63,386 bases of DNA from the NCBI RefSeq assembly GCF_965660005.1, contig NZ_CBFHYF010000006.1:1-63386 (forward strand), written 5' to 3'. Shown in pieces: positions 25,915 through 35,426 of the stretch. The notes beneath the pieces are model-generated. The model ran no database searches. It saw nothing but the letters and a program-made list of their open reading frames with translations, and was not told the DNA's origin. This DNA comes from Porticoccus sp965660005. Lineage in GTDB: Bacteria > Pseudomonadota > Gammaproteobacteria > Pseudomonadales > Porticoccaceae. Positions within the stretch are counted from its first letter, which is position 1. Every line of letters begins with the position of its first letter. Made by a program: the position numbers and the translations under genes.

Positions 25915-28611
25915 TCAGCTGAGCTTTGCCTTTGTCAGATTTAACCGAAGTTGCTTTTCAATTTCCAGAATAACAAATACGGCGAGGCCAATGGCGACAA
26001 TCAGCAGACCCTCCGTCACAGATACCGGCTCAGTATTGAAAATTGCCTGCAGGACTGGGACGTAAGTGATCGAAAATTGAGCCAGCGTCACCAGGATGAC
26101 TGCGGTCCATATTGCTTTTGTGCCGCGCACAGCCCGCCAGGTCAATGATGCGCCGTAAATGTTGCGAATGAAGAACAGGCTGAATATCTCCATGACAACC
26201 AATGTATTCATTGCCATGGTCTGGGCCAGGGCAATATTATAGCCACGATCAATGGCATAAGTGTAAATACCAAAGACCCCACATACGAACAGGCTGCAGA
26301 GTAACAGAATCTGCCATACCCAGATGCCGCTCAGTAGCGGTGTACCCTGGGGGCGAGGTGGAAGGTGCATGGTATTTTCTTCTGTCGGTTCAAAAGCCAG
26401 GGCGATACCCAGTGTGACAGCCGTGATCAGATTTACCCAGAGAATCTGAATGGGTGTGATGGGCAATGCCATCCCCAATAACAGCGCTATCACAATAGGC
26501 ATTGCTTCGCCGACATTGGTGGGCAGTGTCCAGCTGATGACCTTTTTTATGTTGTCGTAGACGGTCCTTCCTTCGCGGACAGCGGCCACGATGGAGGCGA
26601 AATTGTCATCTGCCAGTACCAGCTCGGCCGCCTCTTTTGCGGCTTCACTGCCTTTTTGCCCCATGGCAATGCCGACATTGGCCCGTTTCAGGGCCGGGGC
26701 ATCGTTGACGCCATCCCCGGTCATGGCAACAACCTTGCCCTGGGCCTGCAGTGCCATAACCAGCCGCAATTTGTGCTCGGGGCTGGTGCGGGCAAAAACA
26801 TCCGTATCGACCACAGCAGATGCCAGCTCAGTGTCGGTCATTTGATCGAGGTCCACGCCAGTCAATATCCTGTCCGGATTTTCCAGCCCAATCTGCCGGG
26901 CTATGGCGGCGGCAGTACCCGCATGGTCGCCGGTGATCATCTTTACCTGAATACCGGCCTGATGACACTCGGCCACAGCAGTAATAGCGCCCGAGCAGGG
27001 CGGATCCATCAAACCTACCAGACCGAGCAAGGTAAGCCCGTCCTTTACATCCGTCATTTCCAGTAAAAGGTGTTGCGGTTTGACATCCTTGACGGCAAGG
27101 GCCAGCACACGCAGCCCTTTTGCCGCCAGCTCTGTACTGCTCTGATGCCATTGATCTCGCTCGAGTGACACGATATCACCTGACTGGGTGTACTCGTGAC
27201 TGCACATGGCGAGGATCTGTTCGGGGGCACCTTTGACAAAAATAGCCGCCTTCCCCTCATGGTTATGATTGAGGGTTGCCATAAAGCGATGCTTGGCATC
27301 AAAGGGAATGGTATCCGTTCTTGTCCAAAGGCCCTGTTCGACATGCCGATCAATGCCGGTCCTGCCTGAAAAGGCCAGTAGCGCCGCCTCCATGGGGTCT
27401 CCCTCTATACTCCAGCTTTTCTCTTTTTCATGCAGGGCACTGTCGTTGCAAAGTGCCGCCGTTCTGCCCATTTTTGTGAGTACCGGATGATCCTCCTGGC
27501 TGATGGCGATCTCATCTACATGAACCTTGCCAGAGGGCGTATAACCTTCACCATCGACTGCCAGCAACCTGTGCTGGATAACAACAGTCGTGATATTCAT
27601 CTCGTTTCGAGTCAGGGTGCCGGTTTTATCCGTGCAGATGACGGATACAGACCCTATGGTTTCTATCGCTGGCAAGCGACGTACAATGGCATTTCTCCTG
27701 GCCATGGTTTGAACGCCGATAGCCAGGGTGATGGTCAATACTGCTGGCAGGCCTTCCGGTATGGCGGCCACGGTCACACTGACTACCGCCATGAAGAGTG
27801 CGTCAAAAGCCTGGTGTTGAATAAAGACACCTAAGGCCAGTATAAGGCTGGCAACGGCGAGTATCATTGCGGTGAGCCACTTTGAGAAAGTCGCCATCTG
27901 GGCCACGAGAGGCGTTGTCAGTGTTTCCACAGTGGAGAGCAGGCCGCTGATATGACCTATCTCGGTACTGCCGGCAATGGCTGTAACCACCCCTTTGCCC
28001 TGACCACTGGTCACCAACGTTCCACTGAATGCCATGCAACTGCGATCGCCCAGAGGGACTTCCTGCGTGATGGCCGCAGTCTGCTTTTCCACAGGTAGGG
28101 ATTCGCCAGTAAGAATAGCCTCCTGTATTTGCAAACCATGGGTCTTGATAAGACGCAAGTCCGCTGGCACCTTGTCGCCGGGCTCCAGTAATACGATATC
28201 TCCAGGTACCAGCCGCTCGGCGGGGATGCTGTGTCGCTCACCATCCCGCAATACCGAAGCATTCGGTGACAGCATCCGACTGATGGCATCCATGGCCTTC
28301 TCGGCCTTGCCCTCCTGAATGAAACCGATCAGGGCATTGATGATCACGACGGCCAGGATGACAGCTGTATCAATCAGGTGGCCGAGCAATGATGTAATCA
28401 CTGCTGAGCCGAGCAGGACATAAATCAACACGTTGTGAAAATGCACAAGAAATCGCATGACCGGGCCGCGTCGTTGGGGTTTCGGCAGGCGGTTGTGGCC
28501 AAAGCGGGCGGTCCTGCTCTCGGCTTCTCTTGTGCTCAAGCCCTGGGGCGTACAATCCAGCTCGGATAATGTGTTTTCGTAGGTGCGTTGGTACCAGGTT
28601 TCGTTTTCCAT
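25915..28611 (-). CDS. P-type cation-transporting ATPase (Ca2+/PMR1-like)
   Basis: 898-aa ion pump of the P2 class: N-terminal cation ATPase domain, A-domain TGESLPVEK, phosphorylation site CDKTGTLTRNEM, N-domain KGAPEQIL, hinge MTGDGVNDAPALKRANVGIAMG, and ten predicted helices. Helix 4 has AAIPEGLPAVLT as in Ca2+ pumps. In helix 6 the Ca2+ pump pattern NxxTD is NLITAVT, so the aspartate ligand is alanine. Specificity is therefore uncertain; such bacterial pumps are often called Ca2+ or generic cation ATPases. It is divergent from the CoA-transferase gene across a 208-base gap. Confidence 0.92.
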   Translation of the reverse strand: MENETWYQRTYENTLSELDCTPQGLSTREAESRTARFGHNRLPKPQRRGPVMRFLVHFHNVLIYVLLGSAVITSLLGHLIDTAVILAVVIINALIGFIQEGKAEKAMDAISRMLSPNASVLRDGERHSIPAERLVPGDIVLLEPGDKVPADLRLIKTHGLQIQEAILTGESLPVEKQTAAITQEVPLGDRSCMAFSGTLVTSGQGKGVVTAIAGSTEIGHISGLLSTVETLTTPLVAQMATFSKWLTAMILAVASLILALGVFIQHQAFDALFMAVVSVTVAAIPEGLPAVLTITLAIGVQTMARRNAIVRRLPAIETIGSVSVICTDKTGTLTRNEMNITTVVIQHRLLAVDGEGYTPSGKVHVDEIAISQEDHPVLTKMGRTAALCNDSALHEKEKSWSIEGDPMEAALLAFSGRTGIDRHVEQGLWTRTDTIPFDAKHRFMATLNHNHEGKAAIFVKGAPEQILAMCSHEYTQSGDIVSLERDQWHQSSTELAAKGLRVLALAVKDVKPQHLLLEMTDVKDGLTLLGLVGLMDPPCSGAITAVAECHQAGIQVKMITGDHAGTAAAIARQIGLENPDRILTGVDLDQMTDTELASAVVDTDVFARTSPEHKLRLVMALQAQGKVVAMTGDGVNDAPALKRANVGIAMGQKGSEAAKEAAELVLADDNFASIVAAVREGRTVYDNIKKVISWTLPTNVGEAMPIVIALLLGMALPITPIQILWVNLITAVTLGIALAFEPTEENTMHLPPRPQGTPLLSGIWVWQILLLCSLFVCGVFGIYTYAIDRGYNIALAQTMAMNTLVVMEIFSLFFIRNIYGASLTWRAVRGTKAIWTAVILVTLAQFSITYVPVLQAIFNTEPVSVTEGLLIVAIGLAVFVILEIEKQLRLNLTKAKLS

Positions 28612-28738
28612 AAAATATCTGAGATCACTCCAGGACGCAGTTCGGGTTGATTGAGTAGTTGCGATGGCCAGTTTGGGGAAGTGTAACCGAACCGGTTCTG
28701 GAGAATTATTTTTTGTAGCGCGAGCAAAGTCTGGCCCG

Positions 28739-28800
28739 ATGTATCAGAATACTGCCTGTATTCAAGTGATGTGGCAGCACTTACTTGCAGACTGATACAT
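28739..28800. promoter_or_regulatory. Nested inverted repeats upstream of the CoA-hydrolase gene
   Basis: ATGTATCAG (28739-28747) and CTGATACAT (28792-28800) are perfect complements 44 bases apart, and within them GAATAC-TGCCT-GTATTC (28747-28763) forms a small hairpin. The pair lies 20-80 bases upstream of the acetyl-CoA hydrolase/transferase ATG and could be a double operator bound by a looping regulator. No regulator gene is adjacent. Confidence 0.4.
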
Positions 28801-28819
28801 ATCTGGAGAAGTTATAACA

Positions 28820-30085
28820 ATGGCAGTTACTTGCAGAACAGTGGAAGAGGCATTGGCACCGATCAAATCCGGCGACAGGGTCTGGTGTCATTCCATGGCG
28901 GCAACACCCTACAGGTTGTTGGAGGCCCTGGCGATACATGTGTTGAATCTCGAAAACGTCACGCTGCTCCAGCTTCATCTGGAGCATGCAGAAGCAGTCT
29001 GCCAGCCGCAACTCGAAGGGCATTTGCGCAATCGCTGTTATTTCGTCAGTCACAGCACGCGGGAGCTGGTGAATACCGGCAAGGCAGATTATGTGCCGAT
29101 ATTCCTTTCGGAAATCCCCAAACTGCTGCGCAGTGGTCGCCAGCCCATCGATGTCGCCCTGATTCAGGTGTCACCCCCGGATCGTCACGGCAATTGCTCC
29201 CTCGGTGTTTCGGTGGAGGCGACTCTGGCAGCTTGCAACATGGCAAAAACTGTGATCGCCCAGATCAACCCGCAGATGCCCCGCACCCATGGTGATGCGG
29301 CCATTTCATTGAGATCCATCGACTTCGTTGTGGAGATCGACAGTGAGATCCCCAGCTTTCCGCCATCACGGCCAAAAGATGAACACCTGCAGATTGGTGG
29401 TCATGTGGCAGAGTTGATTCGCGATGGCGATTGCCTGCAAATGGGCATCGGTGCGATACCGGATGCGGTGCTGGCACACCTCGGTAGTCATCGACACCTG
29501 GGCATTCATACAGAAATGTTTTCCAGTGGTGTACTGCCACTGGTGGCCTCTGGTGTTATCGACAACAGCAACAAGGTGATTCAGCCGGGCAAAATGGTCA
29601 CCAGCTTTATTCTGGGGTCCGATGCGCTGTACGACTTTATCGCGGATAACACAGAGGTGCTGTTTCTCGATGTCGAGTATGTCAACAACCCGGCAGTCAT
29701 CCGCAAAAACCCCCAGGTGGTATCGATCAACAGTGCGATTCAGATTGACCTGTCCGGTCAGGTTTGTGCCGATTCCATTGGGGGCAAGGTTTATTCGGGT
29801 TTTGGCGGGCAGGTGGATTTTGTTACCGGTTCCCAGCTTTCAGAGGGTGGGCGCTCGATTATTGCAATGCCTGCCACCGCGCTCTCGGGCAGTCAATCAC
29901 GTATCGTCAGCCATCTGGCCGACGGTGCGGGTGTGGTGACCTCGCGCGCCCAGGTGGATTTCATTGTGACGGAATATGGTGTTGCCCACTTGCATGGTCG
30001 CAGCCTTCGCGAACGGGCAGAACGGTTGATTGCCATCGCGCATCCGGATTTCCGGGAGACTCTGGCAAAAGCTGCCAATATCTAG
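28820..30085 (+). CDS. Acetyl-CoA hydrolase/transferase family protein
   Basis: 421 aa, family I CoA-transferase fold of the acetyl-CoA hydrolase/4-hydroxybutyrate CoA-transferase type. Seen: VALIQVSPPDRHGNCSLG, LQMGIGAIPDAVLAHL, GIHTEMFSSGVLPLV (candidate catalytic glutamate), YSGFGGQVDFVTGS, and the C-terminal VTEYGVAHLHGRSLRERAE. It moves CoA between short-chain acids or hydrolyses acyl-CoA. Substrate cannot be fixed from sequence; acetate enzymes elsewhere in the window (acs, ackA) make acetate/acetyl-CoA a reasonable guess. Its stop overlaps the convergent DUF3047 gene. Confidence 0.9.
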   Translation: MAVTCRTVEEALAPIKSGDRVWCHSMAATPYRLLEALAIHVLNLENVTLLQLHLEHAEAVCQPQLEGHLRNRCYFVSHSTRELVNTGKADYVPIFLSEIPKLLRSGRQPIDVALIQVSPPDRHGNCSLGVSVEATLAACNMAKTVIAQINPQMPRTHGDAAISLRSIDFVVEIDSEIPSFPPSRPKDEHLQIGGHVAELIRDGDCLQMGIGAIPDAVLAHLGSHRHLGIHTEMFSSGVLPLVASGVIDNSNKVIQPGKMVTSFILGSDALYDFIADNTEVLFLDVEYVNNPAVIRKNPQVVSINSAIQIDLSGQVCADSIGGKVYSGFGGQVDFVTGSQLSEGGRSIIAMPATALSGSQSRIVSHLADGAGVVTSRAQVDFIVTEYGVAHLHGRSLRERAERLIAIAHPDFRETLAKAANI

Positions 30086-30774
30086 TCCGCTGAAAACCAG
30101 ATGTCGCCATACCATGCCCGGGCGCGAAGCCCCGTGTTGTCGGTATCGGTCATCAGGGCGACGGCCGCGATCTCACCCGGTTCCTCGCCGAACAGACGCC
30201 GATAATCGGCCAGTACATCCCGTTGTTCCTGTACCCATTGACCCTGCAACCCGTGACCACCCCGGACAGCGATCATCCGGGCATTTGAAGTGAAGGCGTT
30301 GGGCCATTCGCTACCCGCGGGCTGGTTGCTCGACCAGACATAATTGATGGCGCGGGTGCGCCAGAACATGAGCCCACCGGAAAACACCACATAGAGTCGC
30401 GCCGGGTAATCATCACCAGCCTTGCTGCGTTCGTTATGGCCACTGAGCAGATTGTCCACTTTCCAGGACCAGCTCAGCAATGGCGTCTGCTTCAGGTCTA
30501 TTGCGATTTCCCGGAACAGGCCCGAGGCACTGGCCTGGCTGTCAGCGAGCAGTACCTGTTGGCCGTCATCGACAACCAGTTGATAGTCGGTTTTTGTGGC
30601 AAACGCCTTGGTGTGCCACTGGTCGAGTTGGCCGGCGGAGAAATGGCCAACCTCGATTCGCTTTACTTCCGCGAAGGCTATCCCGGAGCAGGGCAACAGT
30701 GCAGCGATCAATGCCACTTTCAGCCATACTGCTATTAATTGACAGGTCGTTGATGGTGAATGGGACAAATACAT
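30082..30774 (-). CDS. DUF3047 family exported protein
   Basis: About 230 aa with a signal peptide ending near CSGIAFAEVKR, so periplasmic or secreted. The DUF3047 pattern is clear: LSWSWKVDNLL, KAGDDYPARLYVVFSGG, INYVWSSNQPAGSEWPN, and VALMTDTDNTGLRARAWYGDI near the C-terminus. Function of the family is unknown; the fold suggests a jelly-roll, carbohydrate-binding-like module. I chose ATG 30774 with GGCGGA upstream rather than an earlier TTG. Confidence 0.85.
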   Translation of the reverse strand: MYLSHSPSTTCQLIAVWLKVALIAALLPCSGIAFAEVKRIEVGHFSAGQLDQWHTKAFATKTDYQLVVDDGQQVLLADSQASASGLFREIAIDLKQTPLLSWSWKVDNLLSGHNERSKAGDDYPARLYVVFSGGLMFWRTRAINYVWSSNQPAGSEWPNAFTSNARMIAVRGGHGLQGQWVQEQRDVLADYRRLFGEEPGEIAAVALMTDTDNTGLRARAWYGDIWFSAD

Positions 30775-30951
30775 ATTTAGATCCGCCAACGTGTGTTGCC
30801 CGGTTAGCTGTCACAAAGAACCGGGTGCGCAATGAGCAATTGTTTGTTGGACAACAGGTTAGTGTCGTCTGTGGCGTTGGGCAACCCGTTTGGCGCAACG
30901 GTTTCTCTGATCTAAAAAATCAGTTTTCTCGGGACAGGTAACTTGGTAGTT

Positions 30952-31305
30952 ATGGAGCAATTACAGAGTGAGTTGACAGCCATGGAGCGCCGCAGGCTTA
31001 AATATCTGGCGGCAGCATTCCTGCTGGTAATCACGCTGAGCATTGCCCTGGCGTTGTACCTTGCCTCCACAGTGGGTGCCATGCTTGTACTGGGGGTCGG
31101 TTATATTGTCTGGAAAGTATTCATCATGGTGATTGAAAGACAACTGGCCATGGCCTGTAGCGTTTGTGGGCGGAGGGGCTTGACTGAAACCCCCGGATTG
31201 CCCTGCCAGTTGCCGGAATATCAATGTCGAGCATGTGGCATGCGGTTCCGGGGAGGTCGTCCCATACCCGCGACACAAACCGGTGAATCAGGGAGTGCTG
31301 ACTGA
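30952..31305 (+). CDS. Small two-helix membrane protein with a zinc ribbon
   Basis: About 117 aa. Not a family I can name. After a short charged N-terminus there are two adjacent hydrophobic helices (LAAAFLLVITLSIALALYLA, AMLVLGVGYIVWKVFIMVI), then a C-terminal ribbon with two CxxC knuckles (CSVCG, CRACG) about 20 residues apart, likely a zinc or iron site in the cytoplasm. No partner gene is evident; flanking genes point away or toward it. Confidence 0.65.
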   Translation: MEQLQSELTAMERRRLKYLAAAFLLVITLSIALALYLASTVGAMLVLGVGYIVWKVFIMVIERQLAMACSVCGRRGLTETPGLPCQLPEYQCRACGMRFRGGRPIPATQTGESGSAD

Positions 31306-31351
31306 AGAGCGGGTTTCAAAGCCGGTTTGCCGCGTGGCGATTCAGCAAAGC

Positions 31352-31741
31352 CTAATGTCTGGTGGGACTGATCAACTTGATTATCTGACGGTCCGGTTCG
31401 CGAAATTCGCCGGCGGCCTCCAGCGCAGAAAGATATTCCTGCCAGTAATTCTGATAGTTGATGGCTAGATCACGCAGATAATCCCAGGTGAAAATACCGC
31501 TGTCGTGACCATCACTGAAAGTCACCTGCAGGGCGTAATTCCCCGAAGGGGCCACATGGGTAATACGGACATTGCGTTTTCCCGACTGCAGTGTTCCTCG
31601 CCCCTTGCCGTGCCCGCGAACTTCTGCACTCGGCGAATGAACCCGCAAATATTCCCCACTCAGTGTGAAGTGGCTACCATCGTCGTATTCCAGTAACAGG
31701 CAACCCTCCTCAAGATTCAGTTTAATTTTTTTCGGTATCAT
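31352..31741 (-). CDS. DUF971 protein (GBBH-like N domain)
   Basis: About 129 aa, a single DUF971 domain: IKLNLEEGCLLLEYDDGSHFTL, LRVHSPSAEVRGHG, VAPSGNYALQVTFSDGHDSGIFTWDYLRDL. The same domain forms the N-terminus of gamma-butyrobetaine hydroxylases, where it holds zinc; as a stand-alone protein its role is unsettled. It follows hslU, a linkage conserved in Pseudomonas-type genomes. ATG 31741 has AGGA eight bases upstream; ATG 31750 is an alternative. Confidence 0.9.
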   Translation of the reverse strand: MIPKKIKLNLEEGCLLLEYDDGSHFTLSGEYLRVHSPSAEVRGHGKGRGTLQSGKRNVRITHVAPSGNYALQVTFSDGHDSGIFTWDYLRDLAINYQNYWQEYLSALEAAGEFREPDRQIIKLISPTRH

Positions 31742-31808
31742 CGCAGCCATCCTGTCAGTATTATCCGGTGACTATTATCGATCTACCCAGCGCATGGCTA
31801 TCCAGCAC

Positions 31809-33134
31809 CTAGAGGATGAACCGGGACAAATCTTCATCCCGGGAAATTTCACCCAGGTATTTGTCGACATACGCACTGTCAATGTCAACAAGCTCGCTTT
31901 TGCCACCGAGATCAGAGGCTTCGAACGACATTTCCTCCAGCAAGCGCTCCATGATGGTATGCAGGCGCCGGGCACCGATGTTCTCTGTCCGCTCATTGAC
32001 CTCAAAGGCGATTTCTGCGATCCGCTTTACGCCATCGGCGGTAAAATTGATACGAAGCTGTTCCGTGGCCAGTAGCTCCCGATATTGCTCGGTCAGAGAA
32101 GCGCTGGGCTCGACGAGAATTCTCTCAAAGTCCGCGCTGGTGAGGGACTCAAGTTCCACCCTGATCGGTAGCCTGCCCTGTAGCTCGGGAATCAGATCCG
32201 AGGGTTTTGAAAAGTGGAAGGCACCAGATGCGATAAACAGGATATGGTCGGTTTTGATCATGCCGTGTTTGGTAGAGACAGTGCAGCCCTCGATCAACGG
32301 CAGCAAATCCCGTTGTACCCCTTCCCGGGAAATATCGGTACCCGACGTCTCGCCGCGCTTTGTAACCTTGTCAATTTCATCGATGAAAACAATACCGTTC
32401 TGCTCCGCAACTTCCACTGCGCGGACTTTCAGTTCATCATCATTGACCAGTTTCGCGGCTTCGTCCTCGGTAAGTTTTTTCATGGCCTGTGCCACGGTCA
32501 TTTTTTGCCGGCTGGTTTTGTTTTTCCCCAGGTTGGAAAACATGCTCTGCAACTGGTTGGTCATTTCTTCCATGCCTGGCGGCGCCATGATTTCAACGCC
32601 CATCGGCGATGCATTGACCTCGATTTCAATTTCCCGGTCATCCAGCTCACCCTGACGAAGTTTTTTGCGGAACACCTGCCTTGTACCGGATTCTATCTCG
32701 GTCTGCTCTTTATCCCGGGCCGGGGGTAACAGGACATCGAGGATACGCTCTTCGGCAGCGTCCATGGCACGGTGCTGAACTTTCTGCATTTCCTTTTCAC
32801 GCAGTTGCTTCACCGAGGTTTCCACCAGATCGCGGATAATCGATTCCACGTCCTTGCCCACATAACCCACTTCAGTGAATTTGGTGGCCTCTATCTTGAC
32901 GAAGGGTGCATCTGCCAACCGGGCCAGTCGTCGGGCAATTTCCGTTTTGCCGACCCCGGTGGGGCCGATCATCAGAATATTTTTCGGTGTTACTTCATTG
33001 CGCAACTCTTCTTTCAGTTGCATGCGACGCCAGCGGTTGCGCAATGCAATGGCTACAGCACGCTTGGCGGCATCCTGCCCAATGATATGGCGGTCGAGTT
33101 CATGGACGATTTCACGGGGAGTCATATTTGACAT
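31809..33134 (-). CDS. hslU: ATP-dependent protease ATPase subunit HslU
   Basis: AAA+ unfoldase that feeds proteins into HslV. Walker A ILMIGPTGVGKTEIARRLA, pore motif KFTEVGYVGKDVESIIRDL, Walker B IVFIDEIDKV, sensor ENIGARRLHTIMERLLEE and C-terminus EDLSRFIL that inserts into HslV. Starting at ATG 33134 (MSNMTPREIVHELD) gives 441 aa, the family length; the open frame extends to 33272 but that part overlaps the hslV end. Confidence 0.97.
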   Translation of the reverse strand: MSNMTPREIVHELDRHIIGQDAAKRAVAIALRNRWRRMQLKEELRNEVTPKNILMIGPTGVGKTEIARRLARLADAPFVKIEATKFTEVGYVGKDVESIIRDLVETSVKQLREKEMQKVQHRAMDAAEERILDVLLPPARDKEQTEIESGTRQVFRKKLRQGELDDREIEIEVNASPMGVEIMAPPGMEEMTNQLQSMFSNLGKNKTSRQKMTVAQAMKKLTEDEAAKLVNDDELKVRAVEVAEQNGIVFIDEIDKVTKRGETSGTDISREGVQRDLLPLIEGCTVSTKHGMIKTDHILFIASGAFHFSKPSDLIPELQGRLPIRVELESLTSADFERILVEPSASLTEQYRELLATEQLRINFTADGVKRIAEIAFEVNERTENIGARRLHTIMERLLEEMSFEASDLGGKSELVDIDSAYVDKYLGEISRDEDLSRFIL

Positions 33135-33252
33135 GGCTTGGGCTCTTGTTTCCGGTTGTCGCTCAGCCAGTGGGCAGTAGCGATATAGTATGGGTAGTGG
33201 CGACTGATCGATTGGTACGGCAGAGGTCATCACTCTGCCAGCAATGCATTGC

Positions 33253-33792
33253 TCAGTAATCGAGTTGTTCAATCGTACGATTGTGATTGGTGTAGATGCA
33301 GATATCGCCTGCGATAGCGAGTCCTTTCTCGACGATTTCCCTGGCGCTCAGATCGGTATTGTCGAGCAGGGCGCGGGCAGCGGACTGGGCAAAAGGACCA
33401 CCGGAGCCGATGGCAATCAAGTCCTCCTCGGGTTGTATCACATCGCCGTTCCCGGTGATGATCAGGGATGCCTCCTTATCGGCTACTGCCAGTAGCGCCT
33501 CCAGTTTTCGCAGTATGCGGTCTGAGCGCCAGTCTTTGGCCAGCTCCACAGCGGCGCGGGTCAGGTTGCCGCGATGCTGCTCCAGTTTGGCCTCGAATCG
33601 TTCAAAAAGGGTAAAAGCATCGGCTGTGCCACCGGCGAATCCGGCAATGATCTGATCTTTGTAAAGCCGCCGCACCTTGCGTGCGTTGCCCTTCATGACG
33701 GTATTGCCGAGGGTGACCTGCCCGTCTCCGCCGATCACAACGGTGCCATTGCGACGCACGGAGAGAATGGTGGTACCGCGATACTGTTCCAA
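33253..33792 (-). CDS. hslV: ATP-dependent protease peptidase subunit HslV
   Basis: Proteasome-like N-terminal nucleophile peptidase. The processed N-terminal threonine lies in YRGTTILSVRRNG; also GDGQVTLGNTVMKGNARKVR, AGFAGGTADAFTLFERFE and AIGSGGPFAQSAARALL. 179 aa. Forms dodecamers capped by HslU hexamers in the cytoplasm; upstream neighbour of hslU as usual. No heat-shock promoter is clear to me upstream. Confidence 0.97.
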   Translation of the reverse strand: MEQYRGTTILSVRRNGTVVIGGDGQVTLGNTVMKGNARKVRRLYKDQIIAGFAGGTADAFTLFERFEAKLEQHRGNLTRAAVELAKDWRSDRILRKLEALLAVADKEASLIITGNGDVIQPEEDLIAIGSGGPFAQSAARALLDNTDLSAREIVEKGLAIAGDICIYTNHNRTIEQLDY

Positions 33793-33902
33793 AAGATTCT
33801 CCTTTGAGCTGTTCTATCCAGCTGAAATAATTTTATCCAGATGCCTAAATGGGGCCAGAGCCTGAGAATTCAATGCCAATTGTTGCTCTCAAACCCCTGT
33901 TA

Positions 33903-34229
33903 TCAGGTCTCCTCGAGATGCAGTGCGCCGTTCTCAATATGGCAGGGCATGCTCTCGAGATACTGGCCGGCACAGGGTCCGGCGATGCATTTGCCACTTT
34001 CTATCTGAAACAAGGCACCGTGGGTGCTGCACTGAATGTATTGCCGGTCATAGTCCAGAAAGCGATTTGGCATCAAATTCAATGGTGCGCCCGTATGGGG
34101 GCAGCGGTTGCGATAGGCAAACAACGCCTGGCCCCGTCTCACCACCAGAAAGCTTTCGTCGGCGATCTTCACTTCCCGGCTGCCCGGGTTCGCCAGTTCA
34201 TGCAGATGACAGAGCGGCTGTGCCGACAT
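33903..34229 (-). CDS. Rieske [2Fe-2S] ferredoxin-like protein
   Basis: 108 aa soluble Rieske domain. Cluster ligands in box 1 CPHTGAPLN and box 2 CSTHGALFQIESGKCIAGPC. No signal or membrane helix, so cytoplasmic; it could be the ferredoxin of a dioxygenase or a redox partner of unknown enzymes. Starts where htpX ends (shared base) and is thus probably cotranscribed with it. Substrate or partner not evident. Confidence 0.9.
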   Translation of the reverse strand: MSAQPLCHLHELANPGSREVKIADESFLVVRRGQALFAYRNRCPHTGAPLNLMPNRFLDYDRQYIQCSTHGALFQIESGKCIAGPCAGQYLESMPCHIENGALHLEET

Positions 34230-35122
34230 CAGCTACCTCGACGCAGTGCTTCAATACGCTCGCCCAGAGGCGGGTGTGTCATGAACAGGCGCGAAGCATG
34301 TTCTTTCCAGCCACTTGAAATACCGAAGGCGGTGAGGGTGTCCGGCATCTGATTGGGTACGTGGGCCCGGGTTTCCTCCTGAAGTCGCTGCAGCGCCGAA
34401 ATCATTGCACCCCGGCTGGCCAGGTGTGCACCACTGTCGTCGGCGCGGAATTCCCGCCAGCGTGAGAACCACATCACAATCATCGAGGCAAAAATACCCA
34501 GTACGACCTGCAATACCATGACAATCATGAAATATCCCATACCGTGCCCACTGTTGTTTTTGAACACCGCCCTGTCGATAATCGAGCCGAGAATCCGGGC
34601 AAAAAACATCACAAAGGTATTCAGAACCCCTTGTACCAGTGACAGTGTCACCATGTCGCCATTGGCCACATGGCCAATTTCATGGGCCAGTACGGCGCGT
34701 ACCTCCTCACGGTCAAAACGCTGCATCAACCCGGCGCTGACTGCCACCAGTGCATCGTTCCGGTTCCAGCCTGTGGCAAAGGCATTTGATTGCTGTGCCG
34801 GAAAAATACCGACTTCCGGCATACCAATGCCTGCTTTTTTTGCCAGATCGGCAACGGTTTCCTTCAGCCAGCGCTCCTCGGGGGTACGCGGCTGGTCTAT
34901 CAGCTGTACGCCGGTGGACCGTTTTGCCATCCATTTTGAAATAAGCAGCGAAATGAACGAGCCGGCAAAACCGAACAGACCGCACATGATCAGCAATCCG
35001 GTGAGGTTCCCCTGAACTCCTTGAGCGGCAAGGTACTGCTCCAGTCCAAGGACTTTGAAAATGATGCTGAACAGCACCAGAATAGCGATGTTGGTGCCCA
35101 GAAAAAGGCCGATTCTTAACAC
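34229..35122 (-). CDS. htpX: Membrane metalloprotease HtpX
   Basis: Inner-membrane zinc endopeptidase of envelope stress response that degrades misfolded membrane proteins. 297 aa: two N-terminal helices, PEVGIFPAQQSNAFATGWNRN, catalytic LAHEIGHVANGD (HExxH), two more helices, FRADDSGAHLA with the third zinc ligand region, and C-terminal MTHPPLGERIEALR. Close to hslVU, so several proteostasis genes are neighbours, but on separate transcripts or with a 110-base gap. Confidence 0.96.
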   Translation of the reverse strand: MLRIGLFLGTNIAILVLFSIIFKVLGLEQYLAAQGVQGNLTGLLIMCGLFGFAGSFISLLISKWMAKRSTGVQLIDQPRTPEERWLKETVADLAKKAGIGMPEVGIFPAQQSNAFATGWNRNDALVAVSAGLMQRFDREEVRAVLAHEIGHVANGDMVTLSLVQGVLNTFVMFFARILGSIIDRAVFKNNSGHGMGYFMIVMVLQVVLGIFASMIVMWFSRWREFRADDSGAHLASRGAMISALQRLQEETRAHVPNQMPDTLTAFGISSGWKEHASRLFMTHPPLGERIEALRRGS

Positions 35123-35257
35123 GTTGTATCTCTCCTAGTGATGATATTTGCCAGCATGGTGTCGGTAACTGGCTCTCTGTAAGATGCGACTGGTTCTAAA
35201 AAATTCAACCGTCGGGCGGGTGAAGATTCTCAAGTGCATTCTGTTTTCATGCCAGTC

Positions 35258-35286
35258 TTGACTAGTTGACCCGATGTTTTCATAAA
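35258..35286 (+). promoter_or_regulatory. Sigma-70 promoter candidate for the LEA14-like lipoprotein
   Basis: TTGACT (35258-35263), a 17-base spacer, CATAAA (35281-35286). It lies in the 304-base divergent gap between htpX and the lipoprotein gene; nothing else in that gap looks coding. The downstream ATG at 35427 has AGGAGG. Confidence 0.5.
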
Positions 35287-35426
35287 AGGCCATTACTATA
35301 ACAAAGATGATCAAGGCGCTCTTCGGAAGATTTATGTATTCCTGGGCGGAGGTGCAGTAACCCACCATCAATCCGATGTACTATGGAGCAGGTTGGGTTC
35401 TGGTTCTGCCAACAGGAGGTTCTTTC

